Shown here one piece after another: positions 1 to 7,900 of a stretch of DNA of 32,428 nucleotides (its first letter is position 1; every line of letters begins with the position of its first letter). The notes beneath the pieces were generated by a model that worked only from the letters and a program-made list of their open reading frames with translations, made no database searches and was not told the origin of the DNA. The stretch lies in IMG/VR virus record IMGVR_UViG_3300032006_000043, positions 1-32,428 of that record; one strand, 5' to 3'. The stretch is from a virus. A program made the translations under genes and the position numbers.

Positions 1-364
1 CAAAGTCAATGTTGTATCCTAAGATTGCAATATTAGCATTGTATATATCTTTCTTAACTTCAAAGTCTGCTCTATAATCTTCACCCTCTCTCATAAAAAT
101 ATGATCAAAAGGAACTTCATTATCAAGCAACCATTGTTGCGTCAAGTCAAATACATCAACACCTTTTCTCTCATCAGGTCTACCTGTAGTGATTATAATT
201 TTATAACCAACATGCTTGTAAAGTCTGACAAGATTGATTATGTGATGATCAGGTCTGTCATCACCAACCAAATGATATTCGTGATGTCCTCTAGTTTGAT
301 TTCCATCCACATCATAGTGATGTGCTAAAGTTCCATCAATGTCTACAATTAAAGCGTCGTTCAT
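1..364 (-). CDS. HAD phosphatase like the polynucleotide kinase 3'-phosphatase domain (partial, 3' end outside window)
   Basis: The reading frame starts at the ATG at 364-362 and runs off the left edge, giving 121 visible residues. Near the N terminus is the HAD nucleophile motif DIDGTLA. An ITTGRPDERKG segment follows (HAD motif II with a Thr), then MREGEDYRADFEVKKDIY, which resembles the REQGDTRKDDVVKEEIF stretch of the T4 Pnkp phosphatase domain. No kinase P-loop domain precedes it, so this looks like a stand-alone 3'-phosphatase domain, presumably acting on 3'-phosphate ends of RNA or DNA. The start overlaps the stop of the upstream gene by one base (TAATG), so the two are probably translationally coupled. 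The last acidic HAD motif would lie beyond the window. A general acid-phosphatase HAD protein is the alternative. Confidence 0.75.
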   Translation of the reverse strand, partial: MNDALIVDIDGTLAHHYDVDGNQTRGHHEYHLVGDDRPDHHIINLVRLYKHVGYKIIITTGRPDERKGVDVFDLTQQWLLDNEVPFDHIFMREGEDYRADFEVKKDIYNANIAILGYNIDF

Positions 365-780
365 TATGCTGCCTCGATTTTTGCTAACCTTTCATCCCTA
401 TAATCTAGGGCGCCTTCACCTAAGTAAATGTTACCGTCGTCTGCTCTAAACAAAGTTTCAAGACTTGCATCTTGATCTTTTTGTTTTTGGATTAGTGAAA
501 ACTCTGCTTGTTCAAAAGTAATTGCTCCAATTTGAACAAAGTCTAAAAGCATGTCTGAGAATGGAACTTCACCATTTGATTTCCAAACTGTAAGCCCATC
601 TACTTGAGCTGTGTTTTGAAAATTCGTTTCAATTGAATTGTCGTAAGTTTCATTTTCTCTTAATTGAGATTTGAATAGAACATTACCTGTAAAAGTTTTG
701 TTCACATCGTGATGTGCAGCTAATCCGAAACGTTCTTTTCTTACTGTTTCGCCTGCTATTTCTACTGTATCTTTTAACAT
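364..780 (-). CDS. Hypothetical phage protein, 138 aa
   Basis: This is a soluble, acidic protein of 138 residues with no family I recognise. A longer reading from a GTG at 795-793 is possible. I prefer the ATG at 780-778 because a GAGG Shine-Dalgarno sequence lies 9 bases upstream and itself forms part of the first codons of the longer reading. The protein has no signal peptide, membrane segment or cysteine motif. A host-type promoter lies directly upstream (816-844), and the gene overlaps the downstream phosphatase by one base. It therefore belongs to a different transcription unit from the virion genes to its right. Function unknown. Confidence 0.7.
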   Translation of the reverse strand: MLKDTVEIAGETVRKERFGLAAHHDVNKTFTGNVLFKSQLRENETYDNSIETNFQNTAQVDGLTVWKSNGEVPFSDMLLDFVQIGAITFEQAEFSLIQKQKDQDASLETLFRADDGNIYLGEGALDYRDERLAKIEAA

Positions 781-815
781 AATTAAATTCCTCACTTTTT
801 ATTAATTATGCTACT

Positions 816-844
816 ATTATGCACTCTTACGAGGGTAAGGTCAA
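816..844 (-). promoter_or_regulatory. Host-type sigma70 promoter
   Basis: On the minus strand there is a -35 box TTGACC (844-839) and a -10 box CATAAT (821-816). They are separated by exactly 17 bases, and each matches five of six consensus positions. Transcription would start near 809, giving a leader of about 29 bases to the ATG at 780 that includes the GAGG ribosome site. It lies in the 77-base gap between the oxygenase-like gene and the 138-aa gene. It is the only sigma70-like promoter I noticed, and it fits an early or middle class of expression for the genes running off the left edge. Confidence 0.6.
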
Positions 845-872
845 CCTTTTTTTCAGGTTTTTTTATGTTTTT

Positions 873-1559
873 TTAGCTAATTTCTCCAGAAATGTCGTCA
901 ACCATGTTCTGCCATAGCTCTAAATGAGGGATTATGAATGCTATTGTAATGCGTGGTTCTAATGTTCCTGCAGAATGATAGTAAACCTTGTCTGGTTCTC
1001 TGCCTCTGCCATAATAACCAACCTTACAAGACCAACCACCAGGATCTTGCATGTGAATTATCTCTTGTTTTTCTTTATCTGCATCTGGAGTTCTGTATTT
1101 AAAAAATCCATTGCCATTTTTAGTATAAGATAATAAAATATTATACCCATGAGCGTTCCAATTATTGTGCCAACCCATATATCCATATTTAGGATAGTAA
1201 TTATGAACTGCTTGATTTCTTGCTCCTAAAAATGAACAAAGTTCATTGGAAACTGTTTTATATTTGTCTTTAAATTCTTGTGGTAAATTATTTTCATTAA
1301 GTTTTAAATCATATCCATAAGTTTTTTCAGGCCATCCTATATGTTCGCCATCTTTTTTAATTATATAATTTAAATATTCAGGACTTGTTGCGTAATCAAG
1401 AGATTCGGTAAGTCCTCTATTATTGTAAAAAGGCCACGATCCTTCTTTAGCTCTTTCTTTTGCTAAATCATTTAATACTGATAAGTCTTGTTTATAAAAC
1501 CAATCACTATATGGTTCTAAAAATTCTAATAATTCATCTGATACATTTACAAACTTCAT
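873..1559 (-). CDS. Putative 2OG-Fe(II) oxygenase-fold protein, 228 aa
   Basis: The C-terminal half resembles the double-stranded beta-helix core of 2-oxoglutarate/Fe(II) dioxygenases. A run from Y121 through GWHNN (H131) is followed by an ILLSY strand and a GNGFFKY strand. The distal segment has YYHSAGTLEPRITIAFII, where H195 would be the second metal His and R203 the 2-oxoglutarate-binding Arg. The usual HxD/E metal motif reads H131-N132-N133 here, so the carboxylate ligand is missing or lies elsewhere. T4-like marine phages often carry such oxygenases, but the substrate is unknown. The start overlaps the glycosyltransferase stop by four bases (ATGA), so the two are probably co-translated. 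The assignment is by motif layout only. Confidence 0.5.
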   Translation of the reverse strand: MKFVNVSDELLEFLEPYSDWFYKQDLSVLNDLAKERAKEGSWPFYNNRGLTESLDYATSPEYLNYIIKKDGEHIGWPEKTYGYDLKLNENNLPQEFKDKYKTVSNELCSFLGARNQAVHNYYPKYGYMGWHNNWNAHGYNILLSYTKNGNGFFKYRTPDADKEKQEIIHMQDPGGWSCKVGYYGRGREPDKVYYHSAGTLEPRITIAFIIPHLELWQNMVDDISGEIS

Positions 1560-2320
1560 GATAGTCTATCTATTTCACTTCTTTCATTTCGAGGTATTGT
1601 ATAATGATAAAGTACTATATCATCTCCTTCTAGTTCCTCCGGCTTTGTTCCATTAATAAAATTCCAACGACAATGTAAATCATCTGCCCACTTAACCTCA
1701 TGATCTCCATAAGTCAATAATTTCCACATCGTAAAAGTGTCCCATTGCCTAATTGAGTTTGGATAATCACCAATGTCTTCTACAAAATTTCCTTTATCGT
1801 CTTGTTCCCTTTGCTTTAAATAATCACCCCACCAAGCATTCATTAATTTAATAACTTCTGGTTTATTCCTATATAAAAACATTCCACAATGTGCTGTCAT
1901 TTCTTCTGTGTTTGTTAATTTTGTTACTTTAGCATTATAAGGTCTTATTTTTGAAAATAATAAATCTAAATCATCTGGTAACTGTTCAAATATATTTTGT
2001 ATGTCTTCATGTTGGCAATCCATATCAGCATCTAAATAACATGTAATACCTTTATATGGTGTTTGTCCTAATGCCCATAGTTTAGCTCTTATATGATTAG
2101 GTACGTCCCAATGTACTATCCAATCAGCACACTCGTACCAATGAGAAGGTTTAATCCAATCTTCATTGTCTACATATATTGTTATGTGTGCTTCTGGCCA
2201 AAAGAGTTTTATTGATTTAGCTAACTCTACTGCTGCTATATAAAATCTTTCAAGTCTAGAAGCAACAATTACAAAGCCATTTTCAGGGAAATCAGGCTCT
2301 TTATTTTTCTTCTTTGACAT
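1556..2320 (-). CDS. Putative GT-A fold glycosyltransferase, 254 aa
   Basis: The N terminus (residues 15-50) is a Rossmann-like start: a hydrophobic strand GFVIVAS, an amphipathic helix, then ITIYVDN. Residues 79-101 have the arrangement typical of GT8-like nucleotide-sugar transferases: AKLWAL, then ITCYLDADMD with the metal-binding DxD at D97-A-D99. A C-terminal YHYT (H239) sits where GT8 enzymes have a metal or diphosphate-binding His. There is no membrane segment, so it should be cytoplasmic. It overlaps the preceding gene by 20 bases and the following oxygenase-like gene by four. The acceptor could be a virion protein, phage DNA or host glycan; the sequence does not say which. Confidence 0.7.
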   Translation of the reverse strand: MSKKKNKEPDFPENGFVIVASRLERFYIAAVELAKSIKLFWPEAHITIYVDNEDWIKPSHWYECADWIVHWDVPNHIRAKLWALGQTPYKGITCYLDADMDCQHEDIQNIFEQLPDDLDLLFSKIRPYNAKVTKLTNTEEMTAHCGMFLYRNKPEVIKLMNAWWGDYLKQREQDDKGNFVEDIGDYPNSIRQWDTFTMWKLLTYGDHEVKWADDLHCRWNFINGTKPEELEGDDIVLYHYTIPRNERSEIDRLS

Positions 2321-2804
2321 TTAATAAACCTACTTGTTTTAATTCTTCAGCTATAAGAATTGTAGTATATGCTTGAACTTCCATTGGAGTTTTAGCCTTA
2401 CGAATAAGTCTTTTAAGGTGAGTATTTTTAGAATCCTTAACATAAGGTATTTCAAAAGAGTCTAGCTTTGATGCAAATAATACTTCTTGTTTTGCTCTTG
2501 CTGCTTCTGTTTCTCTTCTTTCAAGACGTTTTTTAATATTATCATCTCGTCTTTTAATACCTTCTGCTGTATTTTCATCTAGAACTTTTTCTCCAAACTC
2601 TTCTAATACTCTTGCTGCGTCTGGATTTGTTCCTTCTGGATCTTGAATAGAGGCTGTACTTTTCCTGCCGTCTGGATATACTATTGTTACAATAATATGA
2701 CGGTTCTCCTTATTAGCCCAATAAGGAAATTCATATTTGTATTTGGGGGGAGTTGATTGTTCTTTATCTAGTAATTCAACTTTCGTATTGATATTCTTTG
2801 CCAT
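2301..2804 (-). CDS. Hypothetical charged protein, 167 aa
   Basis: I do not recognise the family. Residues 28-50 look like beta strands (ENRHIIVTIVYPDGR). Residues 65-110 form a strongly charged helix rich in Glu, Arg and Lys, likely a coiled coil (ERRETEAARAKQEVLF). The C terminus is again helical. It has no signal peptide or membrane segment. It is the first gene after its own T4-type late promoter (2828-2835), with a GAG ribosome site before the ATG at 2804. That places it with the late genes, perhaps as a small virion or assembly protein. The glycosyltransferase gene begins inside its 3' end. Confidence 0.7.
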   Translation of the reverse strand: MAKNINTKVELLDKEQSTPPKYKYEFPYWANKENRHIIVTIVYPDGRKSTASIQDPEGTNPDAARVLEEFGEKVLDENTAEGIKRRDDNIKKRLERRETEAARAKQEVLFASKLDSFEIPYVKDSKNTHLKRLIRKAKTPMEVQAYTTILIAEELKQVGLLNVKEEK

Positions 2805-2827
2805 AATTTAATCTCATAATATAAAGT

Positions 2828-2835
2828 TATTTATA
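2828..2835 (-). promoter_or_regulatory. T4-type late promoter
   Basis: The exact late box TATAAATA lies on the minus strand in the gap between the repeat-protein gene and the 2804 gene. Counting six bases from the end of the box puts the start near 2822 and gives a leader of about 18 bases. By analogy with T4, the phage sigma factor gp55 with gp33 and the clamp gp45 would read it; those genes are not in the window. Confidence 0.7.
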
Positions 2836-2842
2836 CTGCTAA

Positions 2843-4207
2843 TTAAGCAGTTCTTAACCAAAGCTTCTGTGTACTAACCGTTTCTGATGAGCTTTGTACC
2901 GTTTGGCCTGCATAAACACCTGTGTATTGGCCTGTGTATATGCCTGTGTATATACCAGTATATATTCCTGTGTATGTTCCTGTGTATTCACCTGTGTATT
3001 GGCCTGTATATACAGAAGTTCCTACATAATTACCTGTATAAGCACCTGTGTATGCTCCTGTGTAAACACCTGTATAAGTTTTAGCACCTGTATAGTTGCC
3101 TACAAAAACACCTGTGTATGAACCTGAGTATGTTGTTCCTGTGTATGAACCACCAAATGTTCTTGCATAACCGCCTGTATAAGCGCCGGTGTATGAACCT
3201 TGATATGTAGATGTTCCTGCAAAGTTTCCTGAGAAGTTACCCGAGAAGTCTCCGGAATATTGTCCTGTATAAGTTTTAGCTCCTGTAAATCCACCTGTAA
3301 ATGTTCCTGCAAAGTCTCCTGAGAAGTTACCCGAGAAGTCACCCGAGAAGTTTCCAGTATAGTTACCTGAATAATCACCAGTATAGTTTGAATCTGATAC
3401 TGTTTTCCTAGTATCTGTCCAACCACCTGCATCGCCCATCTGTGTCCATGTTCCTGTTTCACTAGGTGTAGAAGCTTGTAATTTATATGTACCAACACCT
3501 TGTGTTGATCCAAAGTTTTCAATAATTCTATTTCTAAAATTAGGTGTAATTTGTTCCATTTCAGCAACAGTCATTTCTTTAATGCCTGTATCATTTTCTA
3601 CTTTACATGGTTTGTAATTATCAACTGCTGAACTTGTTGCTGTTGTCTTTTGCCAAATATACATATTATTAGTAGTACCATCTACCTGTGTATCTGCTAT
3701 TGTATATCTAGATGTCCAAGTTCCGCCTGCTGGACTAGAAGCTGCTAATGAATATTGTCCTGTTGTATAGTTGCCTTGTCCAACCATATCGGCTATTATT
3801 TTATCAATAAGATCTGAGTCTAATTCTGAATCAGTAAATTCGTTAATACCAACATCACCTGAGGTTTCATAACCTACTGGTCTGTTAGTAATACTTTCTG
3901 ATGCTGCACCTGTAACTTGCTTTGCAGTATATGTATTGACGGTCGTTGTGCCACCGCCTGAAGGGTGTGTTCCTACAGCATCTGATCTTTTGGTATCTAC
4001 ACATGTTCCTATTGTAGTACCTGATCCTGAAGCATCAGTAGTTACATTTAACTCTGCTGCTCCTGTGCCGTCGGCATTATCGGAAAATTCCTTTGTTATA
4101 ATTGCTGAATAATATTGTTCAATTTCAGCATCCGTCATCTCCTGCAAACCTTGATAGTTTGAAGAGCTAACCGGATATGCCGATGCTTTTACCCTTAATG
4201 GTCTCAT
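2843..4207 (-). CDS. Tail-fibre-like protein with aromatic-T/S-G tetrapeptide repeats, 454 aa
   Basis: The N-terminal part carries three copies of a helix motif of the EMTDAEIEQ type, near residues 23, 124 and 212. The second and third are followed by a GTW(T) beta segment (GGTWTSRYT, TGTWTQMGD). From about residue 275 to 434 the chain is almost entirely four-residue units of the form x-(Y/F)-(T/S)-G, broken at intervals by the dipeptides AK and TS. The C terminus (QKLWLRTA) looks like a conserved cap. The pattern suggests a regular beta-rich rod, and the position at the end of the baseplate/fibre gene run suggests a surface-exposed fibre or host-contact protein. I know no biochemical function for it. 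Confidence 0.7.
   Translation of the reverse strand: MRPLRVKASAYPVSSSNYQGLQEMTDAEIEQYYSAIITKEFSDNADGTGAAELNVTTDASGSGTTIGTCVDTKRSDAVGTHPSGGGTTTVNTYTAKQVTGAASESITNRPVGYETSGDVGINEFTDSELDSDLIDKIIADMVGQGNYTTGQYSLAASSPAGGTWTSRYTIADTQVDGTTNNMYIWQKTTATSSAVDNYKPCKVENDTGIKEMTVAEMEQITPNFRNRIIENFGSTQGVGTYKLQASTPSETGTWTQMGDAGGWTDTRKTVSDSNYTGDYSGNYTGNFSGDFSGNFSGDFAGTFTGGFTGAKTYTGQYSGDFSGNFSGNFAGTSTYQGSYTGAYTGGYARTFGGSYTGTTYSGSYTGVFVGNYTGAKTYTGVYTGAYTGAYTGNYVGTSVYTGQYTGEYTGTYTGIYTGIYTGIYTGQYTGVYAGQTVQSSSETVSTQKLWLRTA
2906..3388 (-). repeat. Tandem 12-base coding repeat
   Basis: About 38 units of 12 bases each encode x-(Y/F)-(T/S/A)-G within the 454-residue protein. The units are grouped. Blocks open with AK-TYTG, run for five units, and switch to TS plus another run, and this AK/TS alternation occurs twice. 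The units towards the C terminus (low coordinates) are nearly identical at DNA level (repeats of the cctgtgtat type on the plus strand), while those at the N-terminal end have diverged to F-S-G. Near-identical repeats can change copy number by slippage or recombination. Confidence 0.9.
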
Positions 4208-4208
4208 A

Positions 4209-4697
4209 TTAGTTTACCCTGTTACCGCTGCTATCGTAAATGATTGTTGGACTTAACCTATTCCACTTTGTTGCACTTACGCCTACTAATCTTAATGAAT
4301 GTCCTGAAGCCAGACTTACAGCTGCATTAGCTGAGCCACTATCAATAGACTCTCCCGATGCAGGAAATATATCAATTGTAACAGAAGTATCATTTAATAT
4401 TTCTATCATTAATCCTGCTGCTGTATCTGGAAGTTTTACGCCGTCTGCAGAAGTTGCTGTAGCACTTGTAACTATGTTCATAGTCTTAGTAAGTGCTGTT
4501 GCACCTGACTGATCGTTACCTGCTGCAGCTACACTTGCTGACAAACCAGCTGTTAATGTACCTGTGTAGGTTAAATTACCTGCCGATACGTTACTTCCCG
4601 ATTCATACTTGTCGGTATTCAGATTAGTAAAGTTAGCGTCAACCTCATTATTTGTTAAGGGTGAGCCCTTTACAGATCTTAATGTTATTGTTGCCAT
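4209..4697 (-). CDS. Tail-fibre-like structural protein, 162 aa
   Basis: The first 28 residues (TLRSVKGSPLTNNEVDANFTNLN) match a short N-terminal signature often seen in phage fibre and appendage proteins, where it may serve for docking. The rest is low in charge, rich in Ala, Ser, Thr and Gly, and looks all-beta. It ends in an SATKWNRLSPTIIYDSSG stretch like that of small fibre or adhesin domains. It lies two bases before the repeat-fibre gene, so they are probably translated together and may assemble together. There is no enzymatic motif. Confidence 0.65.
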   Translation of the reverse strand: MATITLRSVKGSPLTNNEVDANFTNLNTDKYESGSNVSAGNLTYTGTLTAGLSASVAAAGNDQSGATALTKTMNIVTSATATSADGVKLPDTAAGLMIEILNDTSVTIDIFPASGESIDSGSANAAVSLASGHSLRLVGVSATKWNRLSPTIIYDSSGNRVN

Positions 4698-4707
4698 TTA
4701 TACCTAC

Positions 4708-4947
4708 CTATTTTTTACTTAATTTATTTACTAATAATTCGAGAGTATGTCTTATTTCAGTTATCTCGCTCTTTAATGTATTTATATCATTTTCATACTC
4801 TGCAACTTTTTTTATTTGACTTCTTTGCATTTTATATGCTAGTAAGCCTGCATTGTCTGTTGAAAGTAATGCTTTAGAGTTTTTATCTCTAATTAATTTA
4901 CTCTCGCCATCTATATTTATTACTTCTTTTAACACCTTTTCTACCAT
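4708..4947 (-). CDS. Small coiled-coil protein, 79 aa
   Basis: The second half (about residues 45-77) is a heptad-patterned helix of the IKKVAEYENDINTLKSEI type, likely a coiled coil. The first half is short and basic-acidic with no motif. It sits one base after the stop of the giant DUF4815-type protein and just before the fibre-like gene, so it is a plausible connector, trimerising factor or fibre-assembly chaperone. This role is inferred from position only; I do not recognise the family. Confidence 0.65.
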   Translation of the reverse strand: MVEKVLKEVINIDGESKLIRDKNSKALLSTDNAGLLAYKMQRSQIKKVAEYENDINTLKSEITEIRHTLELLVNKLSKK

Positions 4948-4948
4948 C

Positions 4949-7900
4949 TTAAACCTGCAATGCTATAGCTCTAAAGTCTCTAAATTTTGGAACTTGTGCT
5001 GTGTCTGTTGTTGTTGGAACAATTTTAACAGAAAAAGTTTTAAATCCTGAATGTGTAACTGTACCTATTGTTACTGTACCTAATGTGGCAGCTGATGTCT
5101 GATATGTAGTATCTACTGTTACTGTTGGAGCACTTGTATATCCTCTACCAGGATTTGTAACCAATATTGAACTAATAGCTGTGCCATTCATTATTGCTTG
5201 TGCTGTCGCTCCTGTTCCTGCACCACCTGTAATATGTATTGCCGGTGCTTGTGAATAATTACCACCACCTGTTACTGGTATGGTATTTAAAGCTCCCACA
5301 TCATATTCTAATATTCCGCTAGCATTTAAACCAACACCCCCAGATTTCGCTGGGAATTTCCAACTATATTCAGCAAACTCACCTATTCCTGGTGTGTCAT
5401 TAGGTGTTGAATTTGCCGTTAATTGTATCCACGGCACATCCTCTTGGAAATTATATTCATCTGCTGCGTTTTGTACTTTAGCATAAACTTTTAAATCTGC
5501 TACTGCTGGTATATTACAATCTGCATACACTAATAAATCTTCTGCGTCCTGTCCATCTTCTAAAACTACCTTTCTTGTAATATATCTAGAAGCTGCGTTA
5601 CCGCCTTGTGGGTTTGTTTCATTTGTTACATCATTATTTACATCATTTTTAATACATAGTAAATCTAATTGATCAAGATCTATAAATGGTGATGTATTGT
5701 TTCTGTCTGTTCTCATAGTTATAACCAAAGTAGCTGTTTTGCCTGGTGAAGCTAAAGCTAATTCATTTGTATAACCATATATTGTTTTTTCTGTTTCTAA
5801 TGTTTCAGTTTGTCCAAAACCTACTTGTTGGAATACTGTGCTATTTGGATTAGCACCTGTATTTGTTAATGCAACTTTAGCAAATACTTGACTACCTTCT
5901 GGTGTTAATGCTGCTGAATTAAGAGCTATGTCATTAACTATTTTATTTCCTACTGTACTTACTGTTGCATATCCGTCTGCGTTTCCTACTACTATACTTG
6001 TTGCTCCAGGGTTTGTAGCATGATCATCTGTTTTAAATGAACCTTCTTTAGTTTCAACAGTAACATAATTATCTAAAGAATCATATTCGTAAATTAATCC
6101 TTTATTCAATGTTACTGATGCTGTAGCCGTATTACCAGATGTTGGGGCAGCAAATGATATTGTTGGGGCACTTGTATATCCAGATCCTGGATTTGTAACT
6201 GTTAATGATGCTATACTTTGTGATGAACCACTGCCTGTCATAACAGCAGTAATTGCCAATCCAGTACCTCCTGTTCCAGTATTTGTTACTGTTACTGCTG
6301 GTGCTGAACTATATCCTGTTCCTGCATCTGTTACGTTAAATGAGAAACAATGAAGATCTGTTCCTGCAGGGAATTTGGTTATTCCGCCTCCCCATGTTGT
6401 AGTATCAATACTTAACCAATCTAATGATCTGTTATTAAATGTTGCTGTATAATCTGTATTAACATTTTCAAATTTACATCTATATAATTTGTACATAACA
6501 TCTTTACTTTGATGTGGTGTCCAAGATCTATTATTAGCAGATGTAAACATAATACCTGCTGCTGGTTGTTGAGTAATTCTTTGTGTTGTTCCTATTTTAT
6601 TTTCGCCTATTTGGCCAATCCACATATCATAACCTTTGTCATCGTTTTCAGGTTTAACAACGAAACAATATTCTGTATTATTTTTTAAATATACAGGATT
6701 TGTAAATTCAAAATATGTTTTATTAAATGTTGTAACACCACCAGTTTCTGTTGAAGTAAGTATTCCGCCTGTTGGTCTATATGCAACACCGCCAGGAAGT
6801 ACTCTAGGTCCTGGTGTTCCATTAATAACTTCTCTAAGTTCTATTGTTACGCCGTTTTGTTCGTTTGATTTATTTTTAAAGAAAAGATCTATTCCTGGCA
6901 TATACATACCTCCAGGAACACCTTCAACTCTAAATGTTTGTGCTATAGGATCTCCAAATCCTCCACCTAAGAAACCAAAATTAAGGTTAGTTAAGTCTAT
7001 TTGGAAATCTTCAAATCTAAATTCAGTAAAGGGAGCAACGTCTGGAACATCTGTATCGGGTGTTGGAACTATAGAAATCTCTGTTCCTGTTATGCCTGCC
7101 GTATCATCTCCTAAGGCTATTGATAACCCTCCGCCGTTACTTACTCCGCCACCATTCATTACCCAAGCAGGATTAAATTCGTTACCGATATTTCCCATTC
7201 CTTCGCCACCAATAATCGCATTGGTTACTCCACTTTCATTACCGTCTCCAGTTGTTACTTGAGTTGTCGCAACTATTGCTGAGGTATCTACTGTGTTATT
7301 TACTACAGGTATTATAGTAACGTCATCTGTATCGTCTGTTGTAGTGTCTTGATCCCAAGTTGCTGGTACTTGTACTACCGGTGGTATAACAGGTATTGGT
7401 ATAGGAGGTGCAATTTGGAAATCAGTTTGCCAATCACTTACTGACCTTTCTTCAAAAAATTGTGAAGTATTTACTTGTGCTGTTTTTAAACTAACAATAC
7501 TGTCTTGAGTTGTAATTGATAAACCTGTAGACTCATATATAGCAGTCGCTTTTGTTTTCTCCATTCGTTCTCTATTTGAAGAATCGTCTGTTAATTTAAA
7601 TACTTTAGCTCCTGTTCTAAACACCCCTGGAGGTATTCTAAATACCCCTGTTATAGAACCGTTTTCGTCTGTCCATAAAGCAGATCCAACTGTTGGTATA
7701 ACATTGTCTCCAGACCATAAATCACTGTTTGCATCTTGATAACAATGTGCTGTTACATCTTCTCCATCAAAATATGGATAAACTCTTGTATTAGGTTTTA
7801 GCCTAGTTGCAATAAAGGTAACAGCTCTTTCTCTCATGAAAGGAGATATACTTGTATCTATAACTCTTTCACCTAAATTTTGACTTTGTATTTCAGGTAT

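Noticed and set aside
841-872. T-rich hairpin-like stretch AACCT…AGGTT followed by T runs on the plus strand
   Set aside because: Stem is only 5 bp, and no plus-strand gene precedes it; on the minus strand no T run follows.
2906-3388. Array of short repeats resembling a CRISPR
   Set aside because: Unit is 12 bases with no unique spacers, and it is in frame with a long coding region.
2887-3567. Cys/Leu-rich open frames on the plus strand and a second minus frame across the repeat region
   Set aside because: They are shadows of the 12-base coding repeat; any frame through it stays open and looks repetitive. No ribosome site or family resemblance.
4695-4703. TATAAATG overlapping the start of the 162-aa fibre-like gene
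   Set aside because: Box differs from consensus and contains the start codon, so a transcript would begin inside the gene.
4779-4786. TATAAATA on the minus strand inside the 79-aa coiled-coil gene
   Set aside because: The bases encode part of the NDINTLK helix and the nearest start lies about 80 bases away; could be real but chance is likely in AT-rich DNA.
6636-7262. 208-codon plus-strand frame within the giant gene
   Set aside because: Pro/Ser-rich antisense shadow of the Gly/Thr/Asp-rich coding strand; no promoter or ribosome site seen.
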